A stretch of DNA of 49,683 nt from an uncultured Flavobacteriaceae bacterium (GTDB lineage: Bacteria > Bacteroidota > Bacteroidia > Flavobacteriales > Flavobacteriaceae). This document shows positions 16,235-26,035 of the stretch, piece by piece. A program made the translations under genes and the position numbers. The stretch spans positions 1-49,683 of the forward strand of contig CALFUL010000001.1 in the NCBI GenBank assembly GCA_937929935.1. Direction: 5' to 3'. A model generated the notes under the pieces. The model ran no database searches. It saw only the letters and a program-made list of their open reading frames with translations, and was not told the DNA's origin. How positions within the stretch are numbered: position 1 is the first letter of the stretch; every line of letters starts with the position of its first letter.

Positions 16235-17286
16235 TCTTTAAAATATTTCGCGGTAAAACGATTGATATTTATTTCACCTTCTATTTCTGTACCCCTTTCA
16301 ATATGATTAAACAATTGCTGCGCTACTAATGGTGCACCAATAATGCCTCTTGAACCTAGACCGTTTAAAATATGTAGTCTTTCATGTTCAATACTTGAAC
16401 CTATAATGGGTTTTCTATCAACTACAGTAGGTCTTATTCCCGCCACCTGATCTACTATTTCAAAATCACATTTTATAAAAATTTTCAATTTATCTATCAG
16501 TGATTTCTTTGTTGCTTCAGTTGGGGTAAATGTTTTATCATGGTGGTCATAATTCGCCCCTATTTTGTATAAATCATTGCCTAACGGGATGCAAAATATA
16601 GATGCTTTAATTGCTTTCTCCTCTTTTAGTTCAGGCGCTTTAATGAATACATATTCACCTTTGGTACCCTTAATTGGAAGGTACTTAAAATACGGATTTT
16701 TTCTTACCCCAAAACCTTCACAAAACACAATGTTCAGAGCTTTAGAACCGTCATAGCAAACACCCTGATTTTCAAAGGTTATCTTGTTGTAGTCAAAAGT
16801 TTCACGGCGTAACTTATCACCTTTCTCTAGAAAATTTTGGTATGAAGCCAGTAGTACTTTTGTATCAATATGATGCGTGTGCAATACCCTTCCAAAACCG
16901 AATGGGGCATCAACACTTTCATTTTTATTCTTCAAGAGTTTTGGAAAAAGATACTGACCCACCCCAGGCCTGTCAGATGCTTCAAACCATAAGTTTTGTT
17001 CTTCAATAGAATGAAATCTTCTTAATATTGAGAGATAACTTATAAACGTTGAATTTAATTTTTTTTCAAGTTGCTGATAAAAAGGCAATGCAATTTCAAG
17101 CTGTTCATGAACCTTATAAGGCAAGGTAAATCTTTTTAAAATAACGGGGTTATATAGGCCGCCCGCTACTTTAGATGAAGATTGTAGGTCATCTGCAATA
17201 ACTACATATGACTTTTGATGTTTTTCAAGTTGTTCACAAAATGAAATTCCGGCAAGACCAAGACCAACAACTATGTAATCAACCAT
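16231..17286 (-). CDS. FAD-dependent oxidoreductase (DAO superfamily)
   Basis: This 351-residue protein has an N-terminal Rossmann dinucleotide motif (YIVVGLGLAGISFCEQL, GxGxxG-type) and a DAO-like C-terminal signature (VAGIRPTVVDRKPIIGSS and LHILNGLGSRGIIGAPLVA). It resembles the oxidase half of MnmC and other amine/amino-acid oxidases but lacks a methyltransferase domain. The substrate is not predictable. No partner gene is evident: upstream lies the gld terminator, downstream the convergent DUF983 gene. Confidence 0.85.
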   Translation of the reverse strand: MVDYIVVGLGLAGISFCEQLEKHQKSYVVIADDLQSSSKVAGGLYNPVILKRFTLPYKVHEQLEIALPFYQQLEKKLNSTFISYLSILRRFHSIEEQNLWFEASDRPGVGQYLFPKLLKNKNESVDAPFGFGRVLHTHHIDTKVLLASYQNFLEKGDKLRRETFDYNKITFENQGVCYDGSKALNIVFCEGFGVRKNPYFKYLPIKGTKGEYVFIKAPELKEEKAIKASIFCIPLGNDLYKIGANYDHHDKTFTPTEATKKSLIDKLKIFIKCDFEIVDQVAGIRPTVVDRKPIIGSSIEHERLHILNGLGSRGIIGAPLVAQQLFNHIERGTEIEGEININRFTAKYFKD

Positions 17287-17364
17287 AATGCTAAGTTACG
17301 TATTCACCATATGTAGAAACAAAAAAATACAGTTTCTTAATTTTAGATAAAATAACCACCAATA

Positions 17365-17397
17365 AAAAAACCATCAGCTATAAAGCTGATGGTTTTT
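17365..17397 (-). terminator. Terminator of the gldKLMN block
   Basis: AAAAAACCATCAGCT-ATAA-AGCTGATGGTTTTT is a strong hairpin with T tracts on both strands, 37 bp past the gldN stop. Confidence 0.85.
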
Positions 17398-17433
17398 AAT
17401 ATCTTGAATTGGAATTCTAAATTTTATGAAGTC

Positions 17434-18348
17434 TTAGTAGCTCCACATATCTTGTTCTCTATCACGAATGACCTCTTGAATTCTGTTGGCCTCCAATAAT
17501 TGAAACAAGGCATTATCTGCAATGTAGTCATTAACCTTACGGTCTCCGTGTACATTGTCTTCTCTGTAAATAACCCCGTTAAACCTTCTTGCATTCAACA
17601 ACATATCAAAAGATATGGGTTGCGCTGAATTACGCTGGTTAAAAACTTTAGCTTCATGTAATATTTGCCTGGCACCCGGGTACCATACCCAGAAAAGCTC
17701 AACCTTAGCGTCAGATGGATCCATAGATTCATCATCAATAAAGTTAACATCTGGTGCAACAGGAGCCAAACCTAATAAGCGGTACTTTAATTCACCTTGA
17801 CGCTTGTCAAAATACCAAATACCTTTCATGCGGTACTCTTCAATATCAGCTGCAGAAAGTGCTCTCTCAGTTACATATTCAGGAGAAAGTGCTTCACCAG
17901 CATTAATTTGTTCGTAGCCGTACTCTAAAGTATCAATTTTTCTTAGGGTTGCTTTAAGATCTTCAAACTTTCGTTTTTCAGTAAAATAAGAATCAACATA
18001 AACGTCTTCAAGCTTTCCGCTTTTGATATTCTTTAAAAGAACATCATACAACGATCTTCTATCAGCACCTATATCAATGGTATCAGTAGGATAGTATAAA
18101 GGAAAGTTTACACGCTCATCTAAGTCGACAACCTCCCATACGGTCTTTGACCATAAAATATCACGATCATCTACATAACCGTACTTTAAAGGAGTATCAT
18201 TATCTAATGCTTGCTGAGAATCAGTTTTTACACCAATTTGCTCAGGTCTTTTCGCATTAAGTATATTCGCTTGCGCCATCATTGAGATGGGTAAGAGACT
18301 AAAAACTCCGATTACTAAAACATTCTTCCAATTCATTTTTCTAATCAT
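17434..18348 (-). CDS. gldN: Gliding motility / T9SS protein GldN
   Basis: This 304-residue periplasmic protein (PorN homologue) has a signal peptide ending near MMAQA. The conserved GldN region starts at LKYGYVDDRDILWSKTVWEVVDLDERVNFPLYYPTD. GldN binds the GldK ring near the outer membrane and the GldM shaft. The first ATG (18346-18348) is used here; MNWKNV four codons on is an alternative start. It follows a GC-rich hairpin in the gldM-gldN gap (18359-18382), so its expression may be set separately from gldM. Confidence 0.95.
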   Translation of the reverse strand: MIRKMNWKNVLVIGVFSLLPISMMAQANILNAKRPEQIGVKTDSQQALDNDTPLKYGYVDDRDILWSKTVWEVVDLDERVNFPLYYPTDTIDIGADRRSLYDVLLKNIKSGKLEDVYVDSYFTEKRKFEDLKATLRKIDTLEYGYEQINAGEALSPEYVTERALSAADIEEYRMKGIWYFDKRQGELKYRLLGLAPVAPDVNFIDDESMDPSDAKVELFWVWYPGARQILHEAKVFNQRNSAQPISFDMLLNARRFNGVIYREDNVHGDRKVNDYIADNALFQLLEANRIQEVIRDREQDMWSY

Positions 18349-18358
18349 TTAAAAGTAA

Positions 18359-18382
18359 CCGGGCCAACTAAAGTTAGCCCGG
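18359..18382 (-). other. GC-rich intercistronic hairpin between gldM and gldN
   Basis: CCGGGC (18359-18364) pairs with GCCCGG (18377-18382), extended internally by AACT/AGTT past one mismatch. On the coding strand it is followed by TTACTTTT and then the gldN start 11 bp on. It looks like a partial terminator or an mRNA-stabilising stem. Confidence 0.6.
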
Positions 18383-18396
18383 CAATTTTATAGTTA

Positions 18397-19959
18397 TTAA
18401 TTTGTAATCTCCACTACTACCGGAGAAACTTTCTTCAATTTATAACCTTTATTATTGGTTATGTAAGCATTTATATCAAACACTTGAACTGCAGCACCAC
18501 GCTTAGCTCTTTTCAAAGCAGACTTGGCTTGGCTATTCAATTTGTTTCCTTTTACAACTACTGTTGGCTGGCCAGGAACTTTGAATTTAAATCCGCTAAC
18601 TTTAAGATTCATTTCAAAATCAAAGTCTTCTAACAATGCACCAATTGTTGCAATTTCTAAGTTTTTACGAGGTAATTTAACACTACCTGTTTGCTTACTA
18701 ATTGAACCAGCAGGTCTTGGAATATCTTTAATTCTGAATTTAGAATTAAAAGGACCAACCTTCACACCTTCTGCTGTAGTACCTGAAGCAGATATTGTTA
18801 CTTCACGACCTTTACCAGGGTTCATAGTATAACTACTTCCTTGACGTCTTTTTAAACCAGTTGCACGTGCGTTTACTTTACTATCAGCAATACCAGGAAT
18901 TGTTATTGACATTGGGTTAGCTACACCACGATAAACAACGTTCATCTTATCAGCAGCAATCAAAGCAGCATTTGGCTTAGAAATAGTAGCGAAAGTATTC
19001 TTTACATCAACAGGAATTTCTTCACCATCTTGCTTAAAGAACAACTGACCTTCAATTTTATGATCACCTGGTCTACCGGCACCAATAAGCATTTTTACAC
19101 CACCAGCTTCAAGCTTGTAGTCTTTACCTTCAGTCATTTTTCTTCCGTCAAGCTTTAAATCAGCTCTTACAGGAGTAGATGAGTTATCAGTTTTGCTTAT
19201 GATAATTTTACCGTCATACTTCTCACCACTATAAAAAGCAGATTTAGAAGCTAAAAGTGATGTTGCAAAGTTTTTCAATGAAACTTGCTCGCTTAACTCA
19301 CCAGCTAACATTGATTTTAATGCATCTTCTTCAGTAGACTTGATATCAGCCTGTAAAGCTGTTAACTTTGTAAGAGAAGCAATTAATGGAAAATCTTTAT
19401 AGTGGTAACTAATCCACTCTTGTTTTGATCCATCTCTAGCCTCTACTTTACCGTTTTCATCACCTACTTCAAAACGCGACTTTACGGTAGCTTGTAAAGC
19501 TTCAGGTACTAACTTGGTCATATTTGTACGATAGTCATTAATTCTTTTCATGAATTCTTGACCGCCTTCTGCTAAATTATCACCTTGAAAAAATTGACCA
19601 TTCAAGTAATCAGCTTTATCCATTACTTGATAATCTGTAGGGTCTTCAACGCCTTCAATCATACCATCTTTAAGTGACTGTAGGTAGTCATAGTACTCTT
19701 GAGACATTGATTTTATCTTCTGTGCGTCTTTATACAACTTGTCGTATTTAGTCGCGTCTTCAGAAGCTTTGGTTCCAAGACTTTCAAGAAACAAATTGTT
19801 ACTTGCTGTAGTCTTTTCGTTAGAAGTCTCCATCTTTACGTTCATTAATCCGAACGCAGCTAGAACTTCTTTACTCATATTTAGGGCCAGCATACAAATG
19901 AAAACCAAATACATTAGGTTTACCATTTTCTGACGTGGTGACTGTTTTCCTCCTGCCAT
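18397..19959 (-). CDS. gldM: Gliding motility / T9SS motor shaft protein GldM
   Basis: This 520-residue protein starts MAGGKQSPRQKMVNLMYLVFICMLALNMSKEVLAAFGLMN. The single TM helix (about 13-34) inserts into the GldL ring and carries the rotor part of the proton-driven motor. The conserved residue pattern NMSKEVLAAF is intact. The long remainder is the chain of periplasmic beta domains (D1-D4) reaching GldK/GldN. It is separated from gldL by 58 bp and from gldN by 48 bp. Confidence 0.97.
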   Translation of the reverse strand: MAGGKQSPRQKMVNLMYLVFICMLALNMSKEVLAAFGLMNVKMETSNEKTTASNNLFLESLGTKASEDATKYDKLYKDAQKIKSMSQEYYDYLQSLKDGMIEGVEDPTDYQVMDKADYLNGQFFQGDNLAEGGQEFMKRINDYRTNMTKLVPEALQATVKSRFEVGDENGKVEARDGSKQEWISYHYKDFPLIASLTKLTALQADIKSTEEDALKSMLAGELSEQVSLKNFATSLLASKSAFYSGEKYDGKIIISKTDNSSTPVRADLKLDGRKMTEGKDYKLEAGGVKMLIGAGRPGDHKIEGQLFFKQDGEEIPVDVKNTFATISKPNAALIAADKMNVVYRGVANPMSITIPGIADSKVNARATGLKRRQGSSYTMNPGKGREVTISASGTTAEGVKVGPFNSKFRIKDIPRPAGSISKQTGSVKLPRKNLEIATIGALLEDFDFEMNLKVSGFKFKVPGQPTVVVKGNKLNSQAKSALKRAKRGAAVQVFDINAYITNNKGYKLKKVSPVVVEITN

Positions 19960-20017
19960 GTTTTCTAATTTAGATTTTAATTAATAATTGATTTGGGGTT
20001 ATTTAACTAAATTCTAA

Positions 20018-20668
20018 TTAGTTTTTTGCCATTGCAGTTAGCATGCCTCCGTATACACCATTCAATGAAGAAAGGTTTGTAGCTAAAGACTCCATTTGAT
20101 CTTTTAATGCACTTGCATTTTGAACAACTTCTTCATTAACTGAAGCTTGCTTGCTTGCACTTTCTAGTTGAACTTTGTAAAGACTATTCAATGATTCCAT
20201 CTGAGCGGCAGCGTGTACCATTTCATCAGAATATTTCTTAGTTGATTCCATTGCATCTACTGTTGGAGCGATACCTTTGGCAGCACCTTCGAAGTTTCTG
20301 ATGCTATCACCTAAGCTTTCCATAAGACTAGCATCTACACCAGCTTCTTTTAATAAGTTATCTAACTTAGAAGATAATGAAGAATCAGCTTCTTTTAATT
20401 CAGAAAGCTCACCATCTCTACCAGTTGATGCACCACCAGCTAATTCTGGATAAACAAGAGACCAATCATACTCATCGTCTAATGGTTCAAATGCACTAAT
20501 TGCGAAAATAAGTGCTTCAGTAATAAGACCTACTGCAAGTAAAAGACCACCTGTTAATGGACCAAACTCCCAGTGAAGAATTTTAAATAATGCACCAATA
20601 ATTACAATAGATGCTCCAAGGCCATAGGCCATGTTAAAAAGTTTTTTTGTTGATTTTGACTGTGCCAT
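20018..20668 (-). CDS. gldL: Gliding motility / T9SS motor stator protein GldL
   Basis: This 216-residue protein has two TM helices: about 15-30 (LGASIVIIGALFKI) and 38-58 (LTGGLLLAVGLITEALIFAISAFEP). The second contains the buried Glu (TEALIF, about residue 50) implicated in proton flow. A cytoplasmic helical tail rich in Ser/Ala follows. It forms the inner-membrane ring around GldM. Confidence 0.97.
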   Translation of the reverse strand: MAQSKSTKKLFNMAYGLGASIVIIGALFKILHWEFGPLTGGLLLAVGLITEALIFAISAFEPLDDEYDWSLVYPELAGGASTGRDGELSELKEADSSLSSKLDNLLKEAGVDASLMESLGDSIRNFEGAAKGIAPTVDAMESTKKYSDEMVHAAAQMESLNSLYKVQLESASKQASVNEEVVQNASALKDQMESLATNLSSLNGVYGGMLTAMAKN

Positions 20669-20723
20669 AATAAAGTTTAATTTAAAAATTTAATGTTAAT
20701 AATAAGTATTTGGTTAACGTTTG

Positions 20724-20739
20724 ACCGGCGTTTCCCGGT
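20724..20739 (-). other. Intercistronic hairpin between gldK and gldL
   Basis: ACCGG-CGTTTC-CCGGT forms a 5-bp GC stem. A second weak dyad, GGCAT-N7-ATGCC, lies at 20770-20786. Both are in the 140-bp gldK-gldL gap, which is long for this operon. Confidence 0.45.
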
Positions 20740-20808
20740 AATTTGGGTTTTTGTGTATTTGAAATTGTTGGCATCAATTAAATGCCGATTACTATTTGTT
20801 ACTATTTA

Positions 20809-22176
20809 CTATAATCCTTTTCCTTGTGTTGAATCTTCTTCGCCCATGTAATCTTGAACGGTTCTGAAACCTACATAACTACGAGCTGAATCTGCATATT
20901 CATAATCTCTAGTACTCACTTGTAAGAAGTAAGCAACATCTTTCCAAGATCCACCGCGAATTACCTTTCTTTTATTTGCGCCATCGCCACCATTTGGATT
21001 CATTGTAGAAACATACTCGTATGCACTTGGATCGTAACTTGAATTTGTCCATTCTGAAACATTACCAGCCATATTGTACAAATTGAAATCATTTGGCTCA
21101 TATGATTTTGCTTCAACAGTATATAATGCTGCATCAGCTGCATAATCACCACGCTGAGGCTTAAAGTTAGCCATAAAACAACCTGTGTCGCTTATAACAT
21201 AAGGACCACCCCATGGGTAAGTTCCACCTTCAATACCACCTCTTGCTGCATATTCCCATTCAGCTTCAGTTGGTAATCTAAATCTAGTTACAAAATCTTT
21301 ACCCTTGCTTTTTTGGTCGTCATTTTTGAATTTAGTTCTCCAATTACAAAAGGCTATTGCTTGTTGCCAAGAAACACCAACTACAGGATAATCACTATAG
21401 GCATCATGCCAAAAATAATCATTGTGCATTGGCTCATTATAAGAGTACTCGAAATCACGAATCCAAACTGTTGTGTCAGGATATATTTTTAATACCTCTT
21501 GACGTATATGATCCGCTCTTCTACCTGTCTTATCTCTAGCTGCAGATTCAATATCCATCCAACTATACTTGTATTTCAATTGTGTTACATCAATAGTACG
21601 TTGCCCGTTGTAAGATTCTGCTTCAGGTATATACAAAGAATCCATAATCTCAGTATAAAATTCATCTGGATATTCTGAGGTATCCCAAACAAGTTCTTCG
21701 TCTTTGTTTAATCTTCTACCTTCAAAACCAGATTCACCCATTCCTGAATAATTGTCTAGCATGTATTTGTCATATACAGAAGCTTTGGTTGTATCTGAAT
21801 CTCTAAATGCATAATCACCAATGCCTCCTTCTTCAGGACCAATACCTAATTCATCAGCAAGAATTGCCAATTTGGTTCGAGCAACTGAATCTTTCACCCA
21901 CTCTACAAATTGTCTATACTCACTATTTGTGATTTCCGTATCATCCATATAAAAAGATCGTACGGTTACTGTTTTGGTTGGGGCGTTTAATAACTTGGCT
22001 TGATCTTCTTCAGACTTACCCATGATAAAAGCACCTCTAGGAATAAGTTCCATTCCGTAAGGTTTCTCTGGATACCATTTTTTGCCAGGTGCTCCAACTA
22101 GTTCTCCTTTTGTGTTAGACCCGCAACTTGAGAGTAAAAACACAAACGCTATAGATAATAACAATAGCTTCTTCAT
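20809..22176 (-). CDS. gldK: Gliding motility / T9SS ring lipoprotein GldK
   Basis: This 455-residue protein starts with a lipobox signal (MKKLLLLSIAFVFLLSSCGSN, Cys18). An FGE-sulfatase-like fold follows: IPRGAFIMGKSEEDQ, FYMDDTEITNSEYRQFVEW, PVVGVSWQQAIAFCNWR, FRLPTEAEWEYAARGG, NMAGNVSEW and VIRGGSWKD. As in other GldK/PorK proteins it is structural, forming the outer-membrane ring with GldN, not a sulfatase activator. It is the first gld gene, 124 bp after the arginase-like gene. Confidence 0.97.
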   Translation of the reverse strand: MKKLLLLSIAFVFLLSSCGSNTKGELVGAPGKKWYPEKPYGMELIPRGAFIMGKSEEDQAKLLNAPTKTVTVRSFYMDDTEITNSEYRQFVEWVKDSVARTKLAILADELGIGPEEGGIGDYAFRDSDTTKASVYDKYMLDNYSGMGESGFEGRRLNKDEELVWDTSEYPDEFYTEIMDSLYIPEAESYNGQRTIDVTQLKYKYSWMDIESAARDKTGRRADHIRQEVLKIYPDTTVWIRDFEYSYNEPMHNDYFWHDAYSDYPVVGVSWQQAIAFCNWRTKFKNDDQKSKGKDFVTRFRLPTEAEWEYAARGGIEGGTYPWGGPYVISDTGCFMANFKPQRGDYAADAALYTVEAKSYEPNDFNLYNMAGNVSEWTNSSYDPSAYEYVSTMNPNGGDGANKRKVIRGGSWKDVAYFLQVSTRDYEYADSARSYVGFRTVQDYMGEEDSTQGKGL

Positions 22177-22300
22177 ACTTTAGGTTAAATTTCGATTATG
22201 GTTATAAACTGTAAACTCGATTAATTATTCTACACTTTAAAACTGTGTTTTGTGTAAATTATTGTATAACATCAAATTATACCGTAAAAATTTATTTAGA

Positions 22301-23458
22301 TTAATTCACACCTTTTTTAAAGGCTTTATACCAACGCTCAGGAATGTTCTGATCACATGCGTTTAGATAGTCCTTTTCAGTACAAGGTAATAACGCCTTT
22401 GTTTCTGATTTAATATTTGAAGAAATTAATGAAGGTACCTCCATCCACCAACGTTTTGTCATATGGCTTTTGAAAAATACTATTTGTTCAGTATCTGTAG
22501 GTACCGTATACTTGGTAAAATCATTAGTATTGATATAGGGCGTTTCTTTAACTCTGAAATTAGTACCCTCAATAAAGTACCAAATGATTTGTGCTATTAA
22601 TTGACTTGATTGTGCTGAATTATCCATTTCATAAATACCAAAAACAGAAACACTATCACTTATACCAGCGTACCTAGAAATGGCACAAATTTCTCTACCA
22701 GTAAAACCATTGGGTGATAAATTTTTTGAATATCCTAATTCACTTGCTTTGATACTTCGCGCATCTAAACTAACCATGTGCGCGTTGCGTAAAATTGGTT
22801 CAGCAATTTTTACATCATCTATTAAATCACCCAATCGATACGCTTCAAAGAAAAGACGCTCAATTAAATCTAATTCTTCTTGGGCAATGAAATAACTCTG
22901 GTACCCTATATTTGAAAAATTAAAAAGATTATTGGGTTCATCAGTGATTATTTTACTCATATATGAGTTCGAAGAGATAAGCTCATCTTCTAGGCCAAAA
23001 TCAAATTTACTATCAATGGCCACTACATTTATCATATCTTTTATACCATCAAAAGAGCGATATGCCGGATAGGTAATATCTTGAGTTGCTCCTATTATAA
23101 TAGGTATAATTTTTTCTTCAAGTAAGCCTGCTAAAATTTCTTTTACAACAAAGTAAGTGTCTTCAACTGTTTCGCCTTCTTCAAGGTCACCCATATCAAC
23201 AATAGTTGAGTTCCAATTACCTTTTAAAAGTTTATAAAATTCTAGACGAATGGAAGAAACATCAAGTACTTCCATCTTTTTTTCAAAAGCGTTTCTTGAT
23301 TCTTTAACCCCTACTATGGCTATTGAAGCCAGGGCTAAAACCGGAAGTCCGTCTTGTTTAGTGTGTTTTTGAATACTCTTACCCAGTGATTGCATGGGTA
23401 GCAATTCACAATGGGCTAGAACTTTGTCTTCGACTGGTTTCAAAAAATCGAATGCCAT
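22301..23458 (-). CDS. Arginase/formimidoylglutamase-fold protein, probably catalytically dead
   Basis: This 385-residue protein matches the ureohydrolase fold (FDFLKP.. N-terminus, central GATQD, D-x-x-x-D and SLD segments, SPNGFTGREICAISRYAG). Databases often call such proteins formimidoylglutamase. The dimanganese site is broken. The GGDHS motif is GATQDI (His to Gln126), DAHxD is DSKFD (His to Lys151), and SxDxDxxDP is SLDARSIKAS (second Asp to Arg234). Two aspartates (149, 153) and Asp232 remain, but a working metal pair is unlikely. It lies between topA and gldK on the same strand, so a non-enzymatic role linked to the T9SS is a reasonable guess. Confidence 0.8.
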   Translation of the reverse strand: MAFDFLKPVEDKVLAHCELLPMQSLGKSIQKHTKQDGLPVLALASIAIVGVKESRNAFEKKMEVLDVSSIRLEFYKLLKGNWNSTIVDMGDLEEGETVEDTYFVVKEILAGLLEEKIIPIIIGATQDITYPAYRSFDGIKDMINVVAIDSKFDFGLEDELISSNSYMSKIITDEPNNLFNFSNIGYQSYFIAQEELDLIERLFFEAYRLGDLIDDVKIAEPILRNAHMVSLDARSIKASELGYSKNLSPNGFTGREICAISRYAGISDSVSVFGIYEMDNSAQSSQLIAQIIWYFIEGTNFRVKETPYINTNDFTKYTVPTDTEQIVFFKSHMTKRWWMEVPSLISSNIKSETKALLPCTEKDYLNACDQNIPERWYKAFKKGVN

Positions 23459-23511
23459 AAATTGATAGCGTGGTTTTAAAAAGTGTTTTATTGGTAACAG
23501 TTTTGAACCTG

Positions 23512-26016
23512 TTATTTCTTTTTAGCTTTTGGTTTGGCTTTTGATTTAGCCTTTGTTTTTTTCTTTGGCGTTTTCTTTTCAATTAAGGCCTTAGCTTCTT
23601 CTAAAGAAACTTTTGTAGCATCAACCGTTTTGGCCAATTCAACTTTGATTTTTCCTTTAATAATATTGTGTCTACCCCATCGAGCCTTTTCAATTCTAAT
23701 GCCTTCTTCTTGCCAATCTTGAATTACTTTGTCAATTTCTTTTTGCTTTTTTACTTCAATTAATTCAACAATATCTTCTTTAGAAAGATTATCAAAATCA
23801 TACTTTTTGTTGACATTAATAAACATGCCATCCCATTTAATAAAAGGTCCAAATCGCCCTACTCCTTTGATGACATCTTTATCTTCATAAGATGCAATAG
23901 GTGCGTCTGCTTTCTCTTTAGCCACAATGAGTTCAATAGCACGATCTAATTCAATCTCTAGCGCGTTCTCACCTTTATCCATCGAAATGAATTTTGCACC
24001 ATGTTTAACATAGGGTCCAAATCTACCCACATTAGCCAATACTTCTTCTCCTTTATATGTACCCAAAGTTCTGGGTAGTTTAAAAAGATCCATAGCCTCT
24101 TCATAGGTAATTGTATTTAAAGACTGATCTGGCAACAAACTTGCAAACGTTGGCTTTTCTTCATCATCAACAGTACCTATTTGTACCATGGGTCCGAAAC
24201 GACCTAATCTAACAGCAACCCTTTTACCACTTTTTGGGTCTTCACCTAAAATACGTTCACCACTTGCGCGTTCAGCATTTTCTTCAACATCAAGAACATT
24301 AGGGCGAAAATCTTTATAAAAGTCTTTCATGATTTTTTGCCAATCTTCATTGCCTTCAGCAATTTGATCAAAATCTTCTTCAACTTTAGCGGTAAAATTA
24401 TAATCTAAAATGGTCGCAAAATTACTGACCAAAAAGTCATTTACAATCATACCTATATCAGTAGGCACCATCTTACCCTTATCTGAACCAATCATTTCTG
24501 TCAGCCCTTTTTCTTGATAAGCATCACCTTCTAAAAGCAACTGGGTGTATTTTCTTTCAGTACCCTCTACTGTTCCTTTTTCAACATAACCTCTATTCAA
24601 AATAGTAGAAATAGTTGGGGCATATGTTGATGGTCTTCCAATACCTAATTCTTCTAATTTTTTTACCAATGAAGCTTCCGTAAAACGATATGGCGCTCTT
24701 GAAAAACGTTCGGTTGCGGTTATGAAATTATTTTTTAGCGCATCGCCAATTTTCATTGCTGGCAGCATTCCTTCTTGCTCTTCACCTTTATCTTCTTCAT
24801 CTATGCCTTCCATATAAACCTTCAAAAACCCATCAAATTTGATGACTTCTCCGTTGGCAGTAAAAAGCTCTGAATGGTTGCCTGATTTTATTTTTACATT
24901 GGTACGCTCTAACTGCGCATCACTCATTTGAGATGCTATTGTTCTTTTCCAAATAAGTTCATATAACTTTTGCTGATCACGCTCTAAAGAGGGCGATTGA
25001 TTAGTCATATTGGTTGGGCGAATCGCCTCATGTGCTTCTTGGGCTCCTTTAGACTTGCCTTTAAAATTTCTTACATTACTATAGTTTTCACCATAATTTT
25101 TAATAATGGCTTCTTGAGCTGCATTGATGGCTTCACTTGAAAGGTTTACACTATCAGTTCTCATATAGGTAATCAAACCTGCTTCATATAAACGTTGCGC
25201 AACTTGCATGGTTCTACCCACTGAAAAATATAGTTTTCGAGATGCTTCTTGCTGTAAAGTTGATGTTGTAAAGGGTGCTGAAGGAGATTTCTTGGCTGGC
25301 TTTTTATCTAAACTGCTTACCGTAAAATCAGACCCTATATTTTGTTTTAAAAATGCTTCTGCCGCTTCTTTAGACGGGTACGTTTTATTCAGTTTTGCTG
25401 AAAAACTACTACCTTCTTCAGTTTTAAACTGAGCTACAATTCTAAAAGAAGCTTCTGGTGTAAAACCTTCAATTGACCTTTCTCTTTCAACAATAAGTCT
25501 TACAGCAACTGACTGCACACGGCCAGCTGAAAGGCCGGGTTTAATTTTTTTCCAGAGTACCGGAGATAATTGATACCCTACCAATCGATCTAACACACGT
25601 CTTGCTTGTTGCGCATTAACCAAGTTGTAATTTATTTCTCTCGGATTCTCAATCGCCTTTTGAATAGCTGACTTGGTAATTGAGTTAAAAACAATGCGTT
25701 TAGTTTTTTCTTTTTCTAAACCTAATGTCTCTGCTAAGTGCCAAGAAATGGCCTCACCCTCACGATCTTCATCACTCGCTAACCATATCATTTCAGCTTT
25801 TTTGGCAAGAGCTTTTAGTTTTTTGACCAAAGCTTTCTTATCTGAATCAACAATATATTTGGGTTTAAAATTATTGTCTACATCTACCCCTAATTCTTTA
25901 GAGGGTAAATCAGCAATATGCCCAAAACTAGACTCAACTTTGAAATCTTTTCCTAAAAATTTCTCTATGGTTTTTGCCTTAGCAGGCGACTCAACTATTA
26001 CTAAATTCTTGGCCAT
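23512..26016 (-). CDS. topA: DNA topoisomerase I (type IA)
   Basis: This 834-residue enzyme relaxes negative supercoils. The Toprim domain (NLVIVESPAKAKTIEKFLG, then WLASDEDREGEAISWHL) is at residues 1-130. The active-site tyrosine is Tyr284 in GLITYMRTDS. C-terminal zinc-ribbon-like repeats lack cysteines and appear as GVGRFGPFIKWDG and related RFGP repeats (four copies), ending in a Lys-rich DNA-binding tail (KKTPKKKTKAKSK). It starts 16 bp downstream of a candidate -7 element. The 185-bp gap to the LVIVD gene holds only that gene's terminator and this promoter. Confidence 0.97.
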   Translation of the reverse strand: MAKNLVIVESPAKAKTIEKFLGKDFKVESSFGHIADLPSKELGVDVDNNFKPKYIVDSDKKALVKKLKALAKKAEMIWLASDEDREGEAISWHLAETLGLEKEKTKRIVFNSITKSAIQKAIENPREINYNLVNAQQARRVLDRLVGYQLSPVLWKKIKPGLSAGRVQSVAVRLIVERERSIEGFTPEASFRIVAQFKTEEGSSFSAKLNKTYPSKEAAEAFLKQNIGSDFTVSSLDKKPAKKSPSAPFTTSTLQQEASRKLYFSVGRTMQVAQRLYEAGLITYMRTDSVNLSSEAINAAQEAIIKNYGENYSNVRNFKGKSKGAQEAHEAIRPTNMTNQSPSLERDQQKLYELIWKRTIASQMSDAQLERTNVKIKSGNHSELFTANGEVIKFDGFLKVYMEGIDEEDKGEEQEGMLPAMKIGDALKNNFITATERFSRAPYRFTEASLVKKLEELGIGRPSTYAPTISTILNRGYVEKGTVEGTERKYTQLLLEGDAYQEKGLTEMIGSDKGKMVPTDIGMIVNDFLVSNFATILDYNFTAKVEEDFDQIAEGNEDWQKIMKDFYKDFRPNVLDVEENAERASGERILGEDPKSGKRVAVRLGRFGPMVQIGTVDDEEKPTFASLLPDQSLNTITYEEAMDLFKLPRTLGTYKGEEVLANVGRFGPYVKHGAKFISMDKGENALEIELDRAIELIVAKEKADAPIASYEDKDVIKGVGRFGPFIKWDGMFINVNKKYDFDNLSKEDIVELIEVKKQKEIDKVIQDWQEEGIRIEKARWGRHNIIKGKIKVELAKTVDATKVSLEEAKALIEKKTPKKKTKAKSKAKPKAKKK

Positions 26017-26035
26017 TGATAGGTTTTTGAAGCAA

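Noticed and set aside
20770..20786. Sigma-54-like element in the gldK-gldL gap (TTGGCAT...ATGCC)
   Set aside because: The GG to GC distance is 12 bases on both strands, not the required 10; kept only as a weak dyad.
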